Assembly (NCBI GenBank): GCA_030531505.1
Contig: JAUNNH010000002.1
Location: 2,576 to 55,953, forward strand
DNA from: Eubacteriales bacterium
Lineage (GTDB): Bacteria > Bacillota > Clostridia > Oscillospirales > Oscillospiraceae
DNA length: 53,378 nt
Direction: 5' to 3'
Shown one piece after another: positions 27,965 through 36,772 of this stretch; position 1 is the stretch's first letter; each line of letters starts with the position of its first letter. A program made the translations under genes and the position numbers. The notes under the pieces were generated by a model. It made no database searches. It was not told the origin of the DNA and saw only the letters and a program-made list of their open reading frames with translations.

Positions 27965-29659
27965 ATGTACAGAGATGAAAAGATCTGGCTGGCTCAGTCG
28001 GATAAAAACCTGTTCCTGCTCCCGCAGATGGCCAACCGCCATGGCCTGATCGCGGGCGCCACCGGCACCGGCAAGACCGTGACGATGAAGGTCATGGCCG
28101 AGTCCTTCTCCGATATGGGCGTTCCGGTGTTCCTCGCCGATATCAAGGGTGACCTGTCCGGCATGTGCGTGCCCGGCGTGGACAATGAGGACATGCAGGG
28201 GCGCATCGCGCGCTTCGGCATCGAGGGCTTCACGTATCAGGGCTATCCCACCCGCTTCTGGGACATCTTCGGGGAAGCCGGCCATCCCGTGCGCGTGACC
28301 GTGTCCGAGATGGGACCGACCCTGCTGGGCCGCCTCCTCAACCTGACCGAGATCCAGACCGGCGTTTTGAACATCGCCTTCAAGGTGGCGGATGAGCACG
28401 GGCTGCTGCTGCTCGATCTGAAGGACCTGCGCGCGATGCTCCAGTTCGTGGGCGAGAACCGCGCCGAGTTCACCACCATGTACGGCAACGTCTCCGCCGC
28501 GAGCGTCGGCGCGATCCAGCGCGCGCTGCTGGCCTTCGAGGCCGAGGGCGGGGAGCTCTTCTTCGGCGAGCCGGAGCTCGATATCCGCGACTGGATGCGC
28601 ACCGGCGAGGGCGGCAAGGGCTACATCAATATCCTCTCCAGCCAGCGCCTGATCCAGAGCCCGAAGGTCTATTCCACCTTCCTGCTGTGGATGCTGACCG
28701 AGCTCTATGAGAAGCTGCCCGAGGTGGGCGATCTGCCGAAGCCGCGCATGATTTTCTTCTTCGACGAGGCGCATCTGCTCTTCAACGACGCGCCCAAGGC
28801 CCTGGTGCAGAAGATCATCCAGGTCGTGAAGCTGATCCGCTCCAAGGGCGTCGGCGTCTACTTCATCACCCAGAGCCCGTCGGATATCCCCGGCGAGGTC
28901 CTGGCGCAGCTCTCCAACCGGGTGCAGCACGCGCTGCGCGCCTACACCCCGGCCGAGCAGAAGGCGGTCCGCGCCGCGGCCAAGGCCTTCCGCGTGAACC
29001 CCGCCTTCAACACCGAGACCGCGCTGACCGAGCTCGGCGTGGGCGAGGCACTGGTGAGCTTCCTGGATGAGGACGGCGTGCCCTCCTGCGTGGAGCGCGC
29101 GTTCATCCTCCCGCCCCAGAGCAAGATGGGCCAGGCCGACGACGAGAAGATCAAGACCCTGATCCTGACCGACGAGTTCGATCTCAAGTACCGCGAGAGC
29201 GTGGACCGCGAGTCCGCCTACGAGGTGCTGATCCGCGCCAACGAGGAGCTGGAGCGCCGCCGCCAGGAGGAGGCCGAGGCCGCCGCCGCGGAGAAGCAGC
29301 GTCTGAAGGAGGAGGCCGAGGCCGAGCGCCAGCGCCTGAAGGAGGAAGCCGCCGCCGCGAAGGCCGCCGAGAAGGAAGCCATCGCCGCCGAGAAGGCCGC
29401 CGCCAAGGAGGCCGCCGCCGCTGCCAAGGCCGCCGAGAAGGAGGCCGAGCGCAAAAAGGCCACGGCCAAGAAGGCTGCGACCGTCGCCGCCTCGTCCGTC
29501 GTGACCGCGGTGAGCCACAACCTCATCAACTCCGTCACCGGCGGCAAGACCACCAGTGCCGCCACCATCGCCAAGCGCGCCGCCACGAACGCGCTGACCT
29601 CCGTGATGCGCTCTGGGTCCAGCTCGATCATCCGCGGTCTCTTCGGCAACAAGAAGTAA
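27965..29659 (+). CDS. HerA-like ATPase, DUF853 family
   Basis: 564 residues. FtsK/HerA-type ATPase with Walker [12 protein letters not shown] (about residues 30-40), Walker [13 protein letters not shown] (about 261-272) and a later ITQSPSD sensor-like motif. These DUF853 (YjgR-like) proteins are related to the HerA helicase, but their role is unknown; no NurA nuclease lies nearby. The last 140 residues are a low-complexity, charged Ala/Glu/Lys-rich coiled coil (about 420-500) followed by a Ser/Thr/Ala tail. GGGGGG precedes the ATG at 7 bases. Monocistronic, with a terminator at 29674. Confidence 0.88.
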   Translation: MYRDEKIWLAQSDKNLFLLPQMANRHGLIAGATGTGKTVTMKVMAESFSDMGVPVFLADIKGDLSGMCVPGVDNEDMQGRIARFGIEGFTYQGYPTRFWDIFGEAGHPVRVTVSEMGPTLLGRLLNLTEIQTGVLNIAFKVADEHGLLLLDLKDLRAMLQFVGENRAEFTTMYGNVSAASVGAIQRALLAFEAEGGELFFGEPELDIRDWMRTGEGGKGYINILSSQRLIQSPKVYSTFLLWMLTELYEKLPEVGDLPKPRMIFFFDEAHLLFNDAPKALVQKIIQVVKLIRSKGVGVYFITQSPSDIPGEVLAQLSNRVQHALRAYTPAEQKAVRAAAKAFRVNPAFNTETALTELGVGEALVSFLDEDGVPSCVERAFILPPQSKMGQADDEKIKTLILTDEFDLKYRESVDRESAYEVLIRANEELERRRQEEAEAAAAEKQRLKEEAEAERQRLKEEAAAAKAAEKEAIAAEKAAAKEAAAAAKAAEKEAERKKATAKKAATVAASSVVTAVSHNLINSVTGGKTTSAATIAKRAATNALTSVMRSGSSSIIRGLFGNKK

Positions 29660-29673
29660 AGAGGTTCCAGAAT

Positions 29674-29709
29674 AAAAGCGATCCGCTCAAACGAACGGAT
29701 CGCTTTTTT
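29674..29709 (+). terminator. Terminator of the HerA-like gene
   Basis: 12-bp stem AAAAGCGATCCG (29674-29685) with arm 29696-29707, running into TTTTTT. Confidence 0.88.
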
Positions 29710-29769
29710 CAGCCGAACTTCCGGAAACGGATCGGAGCGAGTATCATTCCCGCACTTCGCGCCTCTTCG

Positions 29770-29798
29770 CGGCAGAGCCCAGCGGAGCGGATCTGCCG
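29770..29798. repeat. Constant-loop hairpin, copy 2
   Basis: The 15-mer AGCCCAGCGGAGCGG (29776-29790), identical to 11974-11988, sits between arms CGGCAGA and TCTGCCG. It abuts the stop codon (29799-29801) of the minus-strand gene and could act as its terminator. Confidence 0.7.
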
Positions 29799-30125
29799 CT
29801 ATGCCGGCTCGAAGGACTTGCTGATCTCGACGCCGTCGGCGTTGAACTCGACGTCCTCCATGAGCGTCGGGTCGACGCGGCTGCGCCGCTTGACGACCAT
29901 GCCCTCGCCTTTGTTGTTGAAGACATAGATGTTGTAATTGGGATAGACCGGATCCGGTTTGCGGAAGAGGCCGGACTCGTTGAGGCGGCAGAACTTCGCG
30001 CGGCCCTCGGCGGTGTCCAGCATGTCGCCGGACCCGCTGTAATAGAGCTCGTCCTGCATCGCGCGCTTCTTGAACTCCTCCCAGTCCTCGTTTTCGACCT
30101 TGTCGACGTCGTTGGGTTGGATCAT
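29799..30125 (-). CDS. Hypothetical protein (108 aa)
   Basis: No family recognised. ATG 30125 is preceded by AAAGGAG, and a good promoter lies upstream, so the gene is real. The protein is hydrophilic and soluble, with an acidic N-terminal part (VDKVENEDWEEFKKRAMQDE), a central aromatic stretch (DPVYPNYNIYVFNNKGEG) that looks like beta strands, and a C-terminal EDVEFNADGVEIS block. No Cys, no signal peptide and no membrane segment. It is transcribed divergently from degV. Confidence 0.75.
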   Translation of the reverse strand: MIQPNDVDKVENEDWEEFKKRAMQDELYYSGSGDMLDTAEGRAKFCRLNESGLFRKPDPVYPNYNIYVFNNKGEGMVVKRRSRVDPTLMEDVEFNADGVEISKSFEPA

Positions 30126-30161
30126 GGCTCAGGCTCCTTTTCAAAGCTTGTTCTGTCACAC

Positions 30162-30190
30162 AGTATGCCGCAAAGCGGAGAAAAAAGCAA
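30162..30190 (-). promoter_or_regulatory. Promoter of the hypothetical gene at 29799-30125
   Basis: Minus strand: -35 TTGCTT (30190-30185), 17-bp spacer, -10 CATACT (30167-30162). Confidence 0.55.
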
Positions 30191-30227
30191 GAGCGCGACA
30201 AAACTTTGCCTGTTTACAAACTTGTTA

Positions 30228-30256
30228 TGGACTTTCCGTGCGGGCTTTGGTATAAT
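30228..30256 (+). promoter_or_regulatory. degV promoter (extended -10)
   Basis: -10 TATAAT (30251-30256) with the TG extension (TGG before TATAAT); -35 TGGACT (30228-30233) at 17 bp. Confidence 0.6.
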
Positions 30257-30312
30257 CTCCACATTGTGTAAAAGCATGCCATAAAACCGATTCGGGCAAG
30301 GAGGCTCGCCGC

Positions 30313-31161
30313 ATGAGCAAACCCGTCGTCATCACAGCCGACAGCACCGCCGATCTCTCCCCGGAGCTGATCGAGCGCTTTCAGATCCATATCATCCCGT
30401 TGACCATCACCCTCGGGGACGATACCTTCCCCGACGGCCAGGGCTTCACGCCGCTGGATATGTACGCGCGCTTCCGCCAGGACGGGACCCTGCCGAAGAC
30501 CTCCGCCCCCGGCGTGCAGGAGCTTCTGGATTTCTTCACGCCCTTCGTTGAGCAGGGCTGTGAGGTCGTGCATCTGGATATCAGCGCCGAGCTCTCCAAC
30601 ACCTTCAACGCCGCGCGCCTCGCCGCGCAGGAGCTGGAGGGGGTCTGGCCGGTGGACAGCCGCATGCTCTCCACGGGCGTGGGCCTGCTCGCCATCGAGG
30701 CGGCGGAGTGCCGTGATGGCGGCATGAGCGCGGCGGAGATCGCCGGGCATATCGAGAGCCTGCGGGACAAGGTCTCGACGAGCTTTGTGCTGGACACGCT
30801 CGAGTTCATGCGCAAGGGCGGCCGCTGCTCGGGCGTTGCCGCGATGGCGGCGAACCTGCTGCAGCTCAAGCCGGCCCTCGAGATGAAGGACGGCAAGCTC
30901 GGCGTGTATAAGAAATACCGCGGCAACATGCGCCACGTCTACCGGCAGTACATCACCGAACGCCTGCAGGGCAAGGCGGTGCGTCCGGGGCACGTCTTCC
31001 TCACCGAGAGCGGGGAGATCGCGCCCGAGGTGGTGGAGGAGCTGATCCAGCTTGTGTATGACATGACCGGCTGCCGGGAGGTCCATCACACGCTGGCCGG
31101 CTGCACGGTCTCGACCCACTGCGGCCCCGGCACCCTCGGCGTGCTGTTCATCGAGGAATGA
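30313..31161 (+). CDS. DegV-family fatty-acid-binding protein
   Basis: 282 residues. DegV (FakB-type) proteins bind a fatty acid and present it to the FakA kinase for phosphorylation and entry into phospholipids. Signatures: ITADSTADLSPEL (residues 7-19), TSAPGVQEL with the T-S-x-P pattern, and FMRKGGRCSGVAAMAANLLQ (about residues 172-191). The start follows AAGGAGG. Monocistronic, closed by a strong terminator. No fakA is in the window, as is usual for these scattered genes. Confidence 0.92.
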   Translation: MSKPVVITADSTADLSPELIERFQIHIIPLTITLGDDTFPDGQGFTPLDMYARFRQDGTLPKTSAPGVQELLDFFTPFVEQGCEVVHLDISAELSNTFNAARLAAQELEGVWPVDSRMLSTGVGLLAIEAAECRDGGMSAAEIAGHIESLRDKVSTSFVLDTLEFMRKGGRCSGVAAMAANLLQLKPALEMKDGKLGVYKKYRGNMRHVYRQYITERLQGKAVRPGHVFLTESGEIAPEVVEELIQLVYDMTGCREVHHTLAGCTVSTHCGPGTLGVLFIEE

Positions 31162-31192
31162 GAGACGGCTGCCGAAAGCCAGAATTAGACAG

Positions 31193-31235
31193 AAAAAGAC
31201 CAGAGCCGGGTTTTATCCCGGCTCTGGTCTTTTTT
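31193..31235. terminator. degV terminator
   Basis: Long stem with arms 31193-31210 and 31217-31234 (core GACCAGAGCCGGG), loop TTTTAT, flanked by A5 and T6; bidirectional form. Confidence 0.92.
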
Positions 31236-31326
31236 GCCGGGAAAGCCGGGGATCCGCCTCTGTTTGAGCTTTTTCTGGTCAAAACAACCATATTGAAAGG
31301 ATATGACAAACTGGATTTTTTGCATA

Positions 31327-31354
31327 TTGACAAACACAACGAATGTGCTATACT
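31327..31354 (+). promoter_or_regulatory. Promoter of the carbohydrate ABC operon
   Basis: -35 TTGACA (31327-31332), 16-bp spacer, -10 TATACT (31349-31354). TGACAAAC occurs twice (31305-31312 and 31328-31335, 23 bp apart), and a small dyad GTTC-N6-GAAC follows the -10 (31362-31375); either could be a regulator site. Confidence 0.65.
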
Positions 31355-31407
31355 GAACCCAGTTCTTTTCGGAACAAAATTTTTAAGGAAAAGGAGAAAG
31401 TACAAGC

Positions 31408-32766
31408 ATGAAGAAAGTTTTGTTAGCCCTCCTCGTCGCGGCGATGCTGTTCGGCTGCGTTGCGACCGCCTCGGCCGCCTCTGCAGCGGACGATATGTAC
31501 ACCGTCCGCATGGTCTACTGGCCCGGCCCCGAGTCGGACGCCATGGACGTCGTCCTGAAGTACTGGAACGAGAACAAGGCCGAGGAGGCCGGCTTCTATG
31601 TGGAGCAGGAACTGTTCGGACGTGACAACATCATGCTCAAGGAAGAGGCTCTGATGGCGGCGAAGTCCCCGGATGTGGATCTCTTCTTCACCGCTTCCCG
31701 CTGGCTCGGCAAGTACTGGATGCATATGGAGCCGCTGCAGCCGTATCTGGATGATCCCGAGATCAACATCTACGGCGCTGACACGGAAGGCCGCATCCCC
31801 GCCACGGTCGACGGCTTCCGCTGGCTGGACGGCACGCTCTACGGCGTCCCGATGGATCTGTCCAACCACTTCCTGTATTACCGCAGCGACCTGATCGACG
31901 AGCTGCTGAGCAACGAGGAGTGGCAGGCCACCTATAAGAAGATCGCGCTGGAGCAGCTGGGCAAGGAGCTCGAGCCGAAGGATCCGGCCGACTGGACCTG
32001 GGACGATTATTTGGCCGCCTCCTTCTTCTTCACGAAGGCCTACAACCCGGATTCCCCGACCGAATACGGCAACTTCACCCACGGCAAGGTCATGGGCCCG
32101 ACCGCTTTCCTGTGGACCAACTGCTACTGGTCCTTCGGCGGCGACTGGTTTGACGCCGACGGCAATGTCGCGTTTGATAACGATGCCGCCCGCGAGGCGC
32201 TGGCGATCTGGAAGACCTCCTTTGAGAAGGGCCTGACCCCGAAATCCTCCGTCAACGGCGAGTTCGCGGAAGACAACGAAGCCATGATCGCCGGCCAGTG
32301 CGCCATGACCGTGCACTGGAACGCGGGCTATGCCACCATCGACGCGGAGGAATCCCCCGTCCATGGCAAGATCAAGGTCTGCGCGCCTCCTGCCGGTCCG
32401 GAAGGCCACTTCGCCTACAACCACACCCTGGGCGTCGGCATCAGCAAGTATTCCGAGCACAAGGAAGAGGCCGCCCGCTGGGCCGCCTGGCTCTACACCG
32501 ATGAAGCTGCGAAGATCTACGCCGAAGCCGGCGGCATCGCTCCGTCCAAGGCTGTCCTGGCGGAGATGTCCGATCAGTTCCCGGTCTATGGCTACATGGT
32601 CGACGTGCTGAACGACTGCGGCAGGAACCTGCCTCCCACCGCCGGTATCATTGAGGATATGGCCTGCGGTCTGCTGGCGGACGCCTGGAACGGCGTGATC
32701 GACTTCGATACCGCTCTGTCCCAGCTGCAGGCGGAAGCCACCGAAGAGATGTCTTACTGGAAGTAA
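31408..32766 (+). CDS. Carbohydrate ABC transporter substrate-binding protein (SBP family 1)
   Basis: 452 residues. N-terminal signal MKKVLLALLVAAMLFGCVAT; a lipobox-like LFGC or a type I site after SAASA are both possible. The mature fold is of the MalE/UgpB cluster (DLFFTASRWLGKYW, DGTLYGVPMDLSNHFLYYRS, WTWDDYLAASFFF, HWNAGYATI), so the ligand is probably a mono- or oligosaccharide. Codon use is slightly less GC-rich than in neighbouring housekeeping genes. First gene of a three-gene operon; a hairpin after its stop probably allows higher expression than the permeases. Confidence 0.92.
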   Translation: MKKVLLALLVAAMLFGCVATASAASAADDMYTVRMVYWPGPESDAMDVVLKYWNENKAEEAGFYVEQELFGRDNIMLKEEALMAAKSPDVDLFFTASRWLGKYWMHMEPLQPYLDDPEINIYGADTEGRIPATVDGFRWLDGTLYGVPMDLSNHFLYYRSDLIDELLSNEEWQATYKKIALEQLGKELEPKDPADWTWDDYLAASFFFTKAYNPDSPTEYGNFTHGKVMGPTAFLWTNCYWSFGGDWFDADGNVAFDNDAAREALAIWKTSFEKGLTPKSSVNGEFAEDNEAMIAGQCAMTVHWNAGYATIDAEESPVHGKIKVCAPPAGPEGHFAYNHTLGVGISKYSEHKEEAARWAAWLYTDEAAKIYAEAGGIAPSKAVLAEMSDQFPVYGYMVDVLNDCGRNLPPTAGIIEDMACGLLADAWNGVIDFDTALSQLQAEATEEMSYWK

Positions 32767-32782
32767 GCGCGGATTGAATGTG

Positions 32783-32814
32783 CAATAGGACGGAGCAATC
32801 GTTCCGTCCTATTG
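32783..32814 (+). terminator. Intercistronic hairpin after the sugar-binding-protein gene
   Basis: 12-bp perfect stem CAATAGGACGGA (32783-32794) with TCCGTCCTATTG (32803-32814), then TATTTCC. Probably partial termination. Confidence 0.7.
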
Positions 32815-32844
32815 TATTTCCTGCCCAGAGGTTTTTGTGCTTGT

Positions 32845-33705
32845 ATGAAAAAGAAAAAAATCATCGGTTTTTTGCTCCTCCTGCCGCTGACCATCTGGCT
32901 GGTGGCCTTTGCGCTCTATCCGATCCTGTATGGGCTCCGCCTGAGCCTGTACAACGCCCGGATCAATAATATCGACAATCCGACCTTTATCGGTCTGCAG
33001 AATTACATCAAGCTCTTCAGCAACTCGGAATTCGGCCAGGCGCTGCTGTGGAGCCTGAAGTTTGCGCTCATCTGCACCTTCATCCAGATGCTCCTCGGCA
33101 TCCTGATCGCCTGGCTTTTCCAGCGGGAGTTTCCCGGCAAGGGCCTGGCGACGACCCTGATCCTGCTGCCGATGGTGGTCGCGCCCTTCCTGATGGGCAC
33201 GATGTTCCGCCTGCTGTTCAACGAATCTGTCGGGCCGATCGCCTATCTGCTCTCCGGCCTGACCGGGACGACGGCGCTGCTCGGCATCGCCTGGGTGAAC
33301 CCGACGATCATCAGCGCCGACACGATCAACCGCATGCCCTTTGTGTTCATCAACATGTTTTCCGCCATGCAGGGCGTCCCGCAGGAGCTGATGGAGGCGG
33401 CGACCATGGACGGCGCCAATGCCTTCCAGAAGCTGATTCACGTCACGATCCCGACCATCTCATCCATTTTCGGCATCACGTTTCTGGAAAAGCTGCTGCA
33501 GTCCTTCCTGATTTTCGAGCTGATCTTCGCCATGACCGCCGGCGGCCCCGGGACCTTCACACAGTCCGTCTCGATCTTCATCTACCGCCGGGCGTTCCAG
33601 CGCTCGGATTATGGCATGGCCTGCGCAGCCTCCTTCTCGCTGGCGCTGATCCTGCTGATCCCGTCCCTCTATCTGGTAAAACGCAATACGAAGGGGGACA
33701 AGTGA
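32845..33705 (+). CDS. Sugar ABC transporter permease (MalF/UgpA type)
   Basis: 286 residues, six membrane helices. The EAA motif is EAATMDGANAFQKLIHVTIP (about residues 193-212), the binding-protein-dependent permease signature. I start at ATG 32845 (MKKKKIIGFLLLLPLTIW), the usual N-terminus of this family; the frame is open back to a TTG in the hairpin at 32812, but that is not used by relatives. An AGAGG lies about 13 bases upstream, a long spacing, so translation may depend on the preceding gene. Confidence 0.92.
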   Translation: MKKKKIIGFLLLLPLTIWLVAFALYPILYGLRLSLYNARINNIDNPTFIGLQNYIKLFSNSEFGQALLWSLKFALICTFIQMLLGILIAWLFQREFPGKGLATTLILLPMVVAPFLMGTMFRLLFNESVGPIAYLLSGLTGTTALLGIAWVNPTIISADTINRMPFVFINMFSAMQGVPQELMEAATMDGANAFQKLIHVTIPTISSIFGITFLEKLLQSFLIFELIFAMTAGGPGTFTQSVSIFIYRRAFQRSDYGMACAASFSLALILLIPSLYLVKRNTKGDK

Positions 33706-33706
33706 C

Positions 33707-34543
33707 ATGACCAGAAAACAAAAAAAACGCATCGGCACCATCCTCACCGTTCTGGCCGTGATCGTCCTCATCCTGATTTTGGATATCGGGGTGATCACCA
33801 ACGTCCTGACTGCCTTCAAAAGCCCGTTCACCATCTCCTCCAGCCCGCCGAAGTGGATCTTCAAGCCCACGCTGGACAACTTCCGCAATGTGCTCGGAAA
33901 GGGCAGCTTCGACTTCCGCCTCTATCTCTGGAATTCCTTTGTGATCGCGGTGGTCTCCTCGGCGATTGCGATCGTGCTGACCATCCCGGCGGCCTATTCC
34001 ATCGTGCGCTATCACGGCTTCGGGGATGTGATCCTCGGCTCGACCATGCTGCTGCGGCTGGCTCCGGCGCTGGCCTTCGCGATCCCGGTCTTCCTGATCT
34101 TCAACAACTTCAAGCTCCTGGATACGCGGATCGCCATCATCTTCATGCACACGCTCTTCATCACCCCAACCTCGCTCCTGCTGTTCATCGGCTATATCCA
34201 GGATCTGCCGCGGGAGATCGAAGAGGCCGCGGCCATCGACGGGGCGAACACGCTTCAGATCCTGACCCGGGTGCTGATCCCGGTGCTGCTTCCGGGCATC
34301 GGCTCCACGGCGATCCTGGGCTTCATCACCAGCTGGAACGAGTTTCTGTTCAGCGGGATCCTGTCCTTCAAGAAGGCGATCACCGCCACGGTCGGGACCT
34401 CCTTCTTCATCACCAGCTACGCGGTGGAATGGGGCAACATGGCGGCAGCCATCACGCTCTCCACCATCCCGACGGCGCTCTTCATCTTCATCGCGCAGAA
34501 GTCCCTGGTGAAAGGCATGACCGCAGGCTCTGTCAAGGGATAA
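33707..34543 (+). CDS. Sugar ABC transporter permease (MalG/UgpE type)
   Basis: 278 residues, six membrane helices. EAA motif EEAAAIDGANTLQILTRVLI (about residues 165-184). It begins one base after the MalF-type gene and so is co-translated. No MalK/MsmK-type ATPase follows: the operon ends at a strong terminator, so a shared ATPase encoded elsewhere must energise this importer, as is common in Firmicutes. Confidence 0.93.
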   Translation: MTRKQKKRIGTILTVLAVIVLILILDIGVITNVLTAFKSPFTISSSPPKWIFKPTLDNFRNVLGKGSFDFRLYLWNSFVIAVVSSAIAIVLTIPAAYSIVRYHGFGDVILGSTMLLRLAPALAFAIPVFLIFNNFKLLDTRIAIIFMHTLFITPTSLLLFIGYIQDLPREIEEAAAIDGANTLQILTRVLIPVLLPGIGSTAILGFITSWNEFLFSGILSFKKAITATVGTSFFITSYAVEWGNMAAAITLSTIPTALFIFIAQKSLVKGMTAGSVKG

Positions 34544-34563
34544 AGGGCCGTTCCCGCAAAGCA

Positions 34564-34604
34564 AAAAAAGAAGAGGATCCGAAAAACGGATCCTCTTCTT
34601 TTTT
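34564..34604. terminator. Bidirectional terminator between the sugar ABC operon and the motor pair
   Basis: Stem core GAAGAGGATCCG (34570-34581) with arm 34587-34598, loop AAAAA, A-run before and T6 after. It serves the plus-strand ABC operon and the minus-strand motB-like gene. Confidence 0.92.
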
Positions 34605-34626
34605 GCCTTTTTCGTATAGGTTCCTC

Positions 34627-35706
34627 TCAGCCCGCCGGGACGACGGTCGCCTCCGTGCTCACGCCCTCGGGCAGATCGATGCTCAGATAGCTGTCCACGA
34701 TGTCGAGGATGCTGTCGTCCTTGAGGATGACGGAGATCTCGATGCGGCGGTTGGCGGCGCGGCCGGCCTCGGTGTTCTGGTCGGTGCCGGGGACCGGGCG
34801 CTCCTCGCCGTAGCCAGCGGCGCTGAAGAACTGCGTGTAGTCCCGCAGCTTGTCCGCCCCGCGCGTGAGCATGTATTCGAGCACGGCGTTGGCGCGGTTG
34901 GTGGAGAGGATGCGGTTGTTCCAGTTGGTGTCGACCCAGTCGGTGTAGCCGTTTATGACGATGGAGTCGATGTAGCGGGTGTTGTTCTCGTTGGAGAGGA
35001 TCGCGGCGAAGGCGTCGATAAGCCGGTCGAGCGTGGGCAGCGCCTCGGCCTTGATCTCAGCCGAGCCGGAGTCGAAGAACACGCCGTCGCCCAGCACGAT
35101 GCTGCCGTTGTCGCTGATGGAGACCTTGCTCGGGTCGCCCATCACCTGGGCGATGCTGTCGCGGATCTGCTCGAGGATGCTCAGGCGCAGCACCGAGATG
35201 GTGGCCATGGTGTTGTGCATGTTGAGGATCTCCTCGTTCGCGGCCTGGAGATAGGCCTCCTGCTCGCTGATCCTGTCCTGCTGGCTCTGCAGCAGCAGCG
35301 CCTGCGCGTCGAGATCGCTCTGCTGCTGGTTCAGGCGCAGCTGGGCGGCGCTGAGGTCGGCCGTGATGACGTCAAGCTCCTCCTCCGCGGCCTGGACCTG
35401 CTGCAGGCGCAGGGCCAGTTCGCTCTGGGCGGCGGCGAGCTCAAGCTGCGCGGCCTCGAGCGCGGCCTGGCGCTCGTTGAGGTTCTGCTGGGTGATGCTC
35501 AGGGTCTCCTCGGTGTTCGTCAGGGTCTTCTGGGTGTTGCGCAGGTTGTTGCCGGTGATCATATTCTGGGTGTAGCTGAGCAGCATCAGGAAAAACAGGA
35601 TCAGCGCCATCGCGGACATCATATCCGCGTAGGAGGGCCAGAAGCCCTGTTCTCCCTGCTCGGACTTCACAAAGGCGTCCGAGCGCCCCGTGTAGCCCCG
35701 CCTCAT
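34627..35706 (-). CDS. MotB/ZorB-like OmpA-domain protein with long coiled-coil stalk
   Basis: 359 residues. The N-terminal cytoplasmic tail leads into a single membrane helix with FWPSYADMMSAMALILFFLM (residues 22-41). Asp28 in YADMM lines up with the ion-carrying Asp of flagellar MotB (YADFM), so an ion-driven role is likely. Residues about 50-165 are a Gln/Ala/Leu/Glu-rich coiled coil, much longer than the linker of usual MotB. The C-terminal OmpA-like peptidoglycan-binding domain (about 200-335) has FFDSGSAEIK, INGYTD (GYTD instead of the common GHTD) and NRILSTNRANAVLEYM. The start overlaps the MotA-like stop as ATGA. Flagellar stator is unlikely because no flagellar gene is near; ZorB-like is the best label. 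Confidence 0.85.
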   Translation of the reverse strand: MRRGYTGRSDAFVKSEQGEQGFWPSYADMMSAMALILFFLMLLSYTQNMITGNNLRNTQKTLTNTEETLSITQQNLNERQAALEAAQLELAAAQSELALRLQQVQAAEEELDVITADLSAAQLRLNQQQSDLDAQALLLQSQQDRISEQEAYLQAANEEILNMHNTMATISVLRLSILEQIRDSIAQVMGDPSKVSISDNGSIVLGDGVFFDSGSAEIKAEALPTLDRLIDAFAAILSNENNTRYIDSIVINGYTDWVDTNWNNRILSTNRANAVLEYMLTRGADKLRDYTQFFSAAGYGEERPVPGTDQNTEAGRAANRRIEISVILKDDSILDIVDSYLSIDLPEGVSTEATVVPAG

Positions 35707-36659
35707 TTCTGCGTACCGGAGGGCGTACCGGCCAGACGGCGGTTGATCTCACGCAGCGCGCCGGCCAGATCACGCACCACCAGATCCATGCGCTCCACGC
35801 TGCCGCGCAGGTTGTAGTCGACCTCAGCGAAGTCGTGCACGCCGGCGTTGAAGGTGCCGACGGTCTTGTCGAACTCCGCGAGACCGCCGCGGCTGAGCTC
35901 CACGGACTTGGCGAGCGAGGCCGCCGCGGTGCGGGTGGAGGCGGAATAGGCGGCGGAGGCGGTGCCGAGCGCGTTCTTGATCTCCTCGACGCTCCCGTCG
36001 AGCGTGTCGATCAGCTTCTTGAGCATGTGGCGCTCGTCCTGCACGGCCTCGGTGGCGAGGGTGGGCGCGATCTCGGTGTCGAGCCAGAGCTCGAGCCGGG
36101 TCTCCAGCCGCTCGCGCTCGGTCGCGGGGTTGAAGATCACGCGCAGGATCGTGAGGACGATGGAGCAGCCGACGCCGAAGAGCGAGGTGTAGAAGGCCAC
36201 GCCCATGCCGGACAGAGCCGACAGCAGCCCGTCGCCCACGCTCTCCATGAAGTTCATCCACTCCGCGCCGCTCGAGAAGCCGAGCAGCTCTGTGAGCGAG
36301 GAGACGGACATGCTCAGGCCGAGGAAGGTGCCGAAGAGGCCGAGCGTAACGAAGAGGGAGACGGCGTTGTTGAGGAAGCGCTCGCACAGCAGCAGACCCG
36401 AGAGCCGGGTGCTGATGGTGTCGGTGATGATGGCGGGGGTGTTCACGTCCTGGCCGTATTTCTTGTAGGACGCTATGTAGGATCGGAGCAGCGCGCCCTT
36501 GAAGCCGCGGCTCTCCTCATCCCGGCCGGTCGCCTTGGCGGAGAGGCGCTTGTAGCGCAGGAAGACATAGAACAGCAGCACCACCGCCAGAATGAACAGC
36601 ATCGCGATGATGAGGATGACGACGTAAGCGCCGAAGGGCAGATTTTTCAGTTGGCTCAT
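35703..36659 (-). CDS. MotA/TolQ/ExbB-type proton channel protein, ZorA-like
   Basis: 318 residues. Membrane segments at about 8-34, 95-122 and 140-172; the middle one carries VTLGLFGTFLGLSMSVSSL, the MotA/ExbB channel signature. The C-terminal 120 residues (from about 195) form a cytoplasmic Ala/Ser/Leu-rich helical tail with spaced hydrophobics, a shorter version of the long tail of ZorA. By homology five copies would surround a MotB-like dimer and rotate with ion flow. GGAGGAAAC precedes the ATG. It lies 113 bp downstream of the glycosyltransferase gene, with only weak hairpins between, so co-transcription is possible. Confidence 0.85.
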   Translation of the reverse strand: MSQLKNLPFGAYVVILIIAMLFILAVVLLFYVFLRYKRLSAKATGRDEESRGFKGALLRSYIASYKKYGQDVNTPAIITDTISTRLSGLLLCERFLNNAVSLFVTLGLFGTFLGLSMSVSSLTELLGFSSGAEWMNFMESVGDGLLSALSGMGVAFYTSLFGVGCSIVLTILRVIFNPATERERLETRLELWLDTEIAPTLATEAVQDERHMLKKLIDTLDGSVEEIKNALGTASAAYSASTRTAAASLAKSVELSRGGLAEFDKTVGTFNAGVHDFAEVDYNLRGSVERMDLVVRDLAGALREINRRLAGTPSGTQK

Positions 36660-36772
36660 AACGGTTTCCTCCTGTCTCTGTTGGGAATCGGGTTTGTGTT
36701 TGACGGACGGCCGGAGAGAGGGGGAGCGGGCGCTCCCACGGACTCTGACGAAAAAGCAGGGAAAAGGTTCCC

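Noticed and set aside
34627-36659. A flagellar stator (MotAB)
   Set aside because: No flagellar or chemotaxis gene is in the window, and the long coiled-coil stalk and ZorA-like tail do not fit usual MotA/MotB. Genome context would be needed to exclude it fully.
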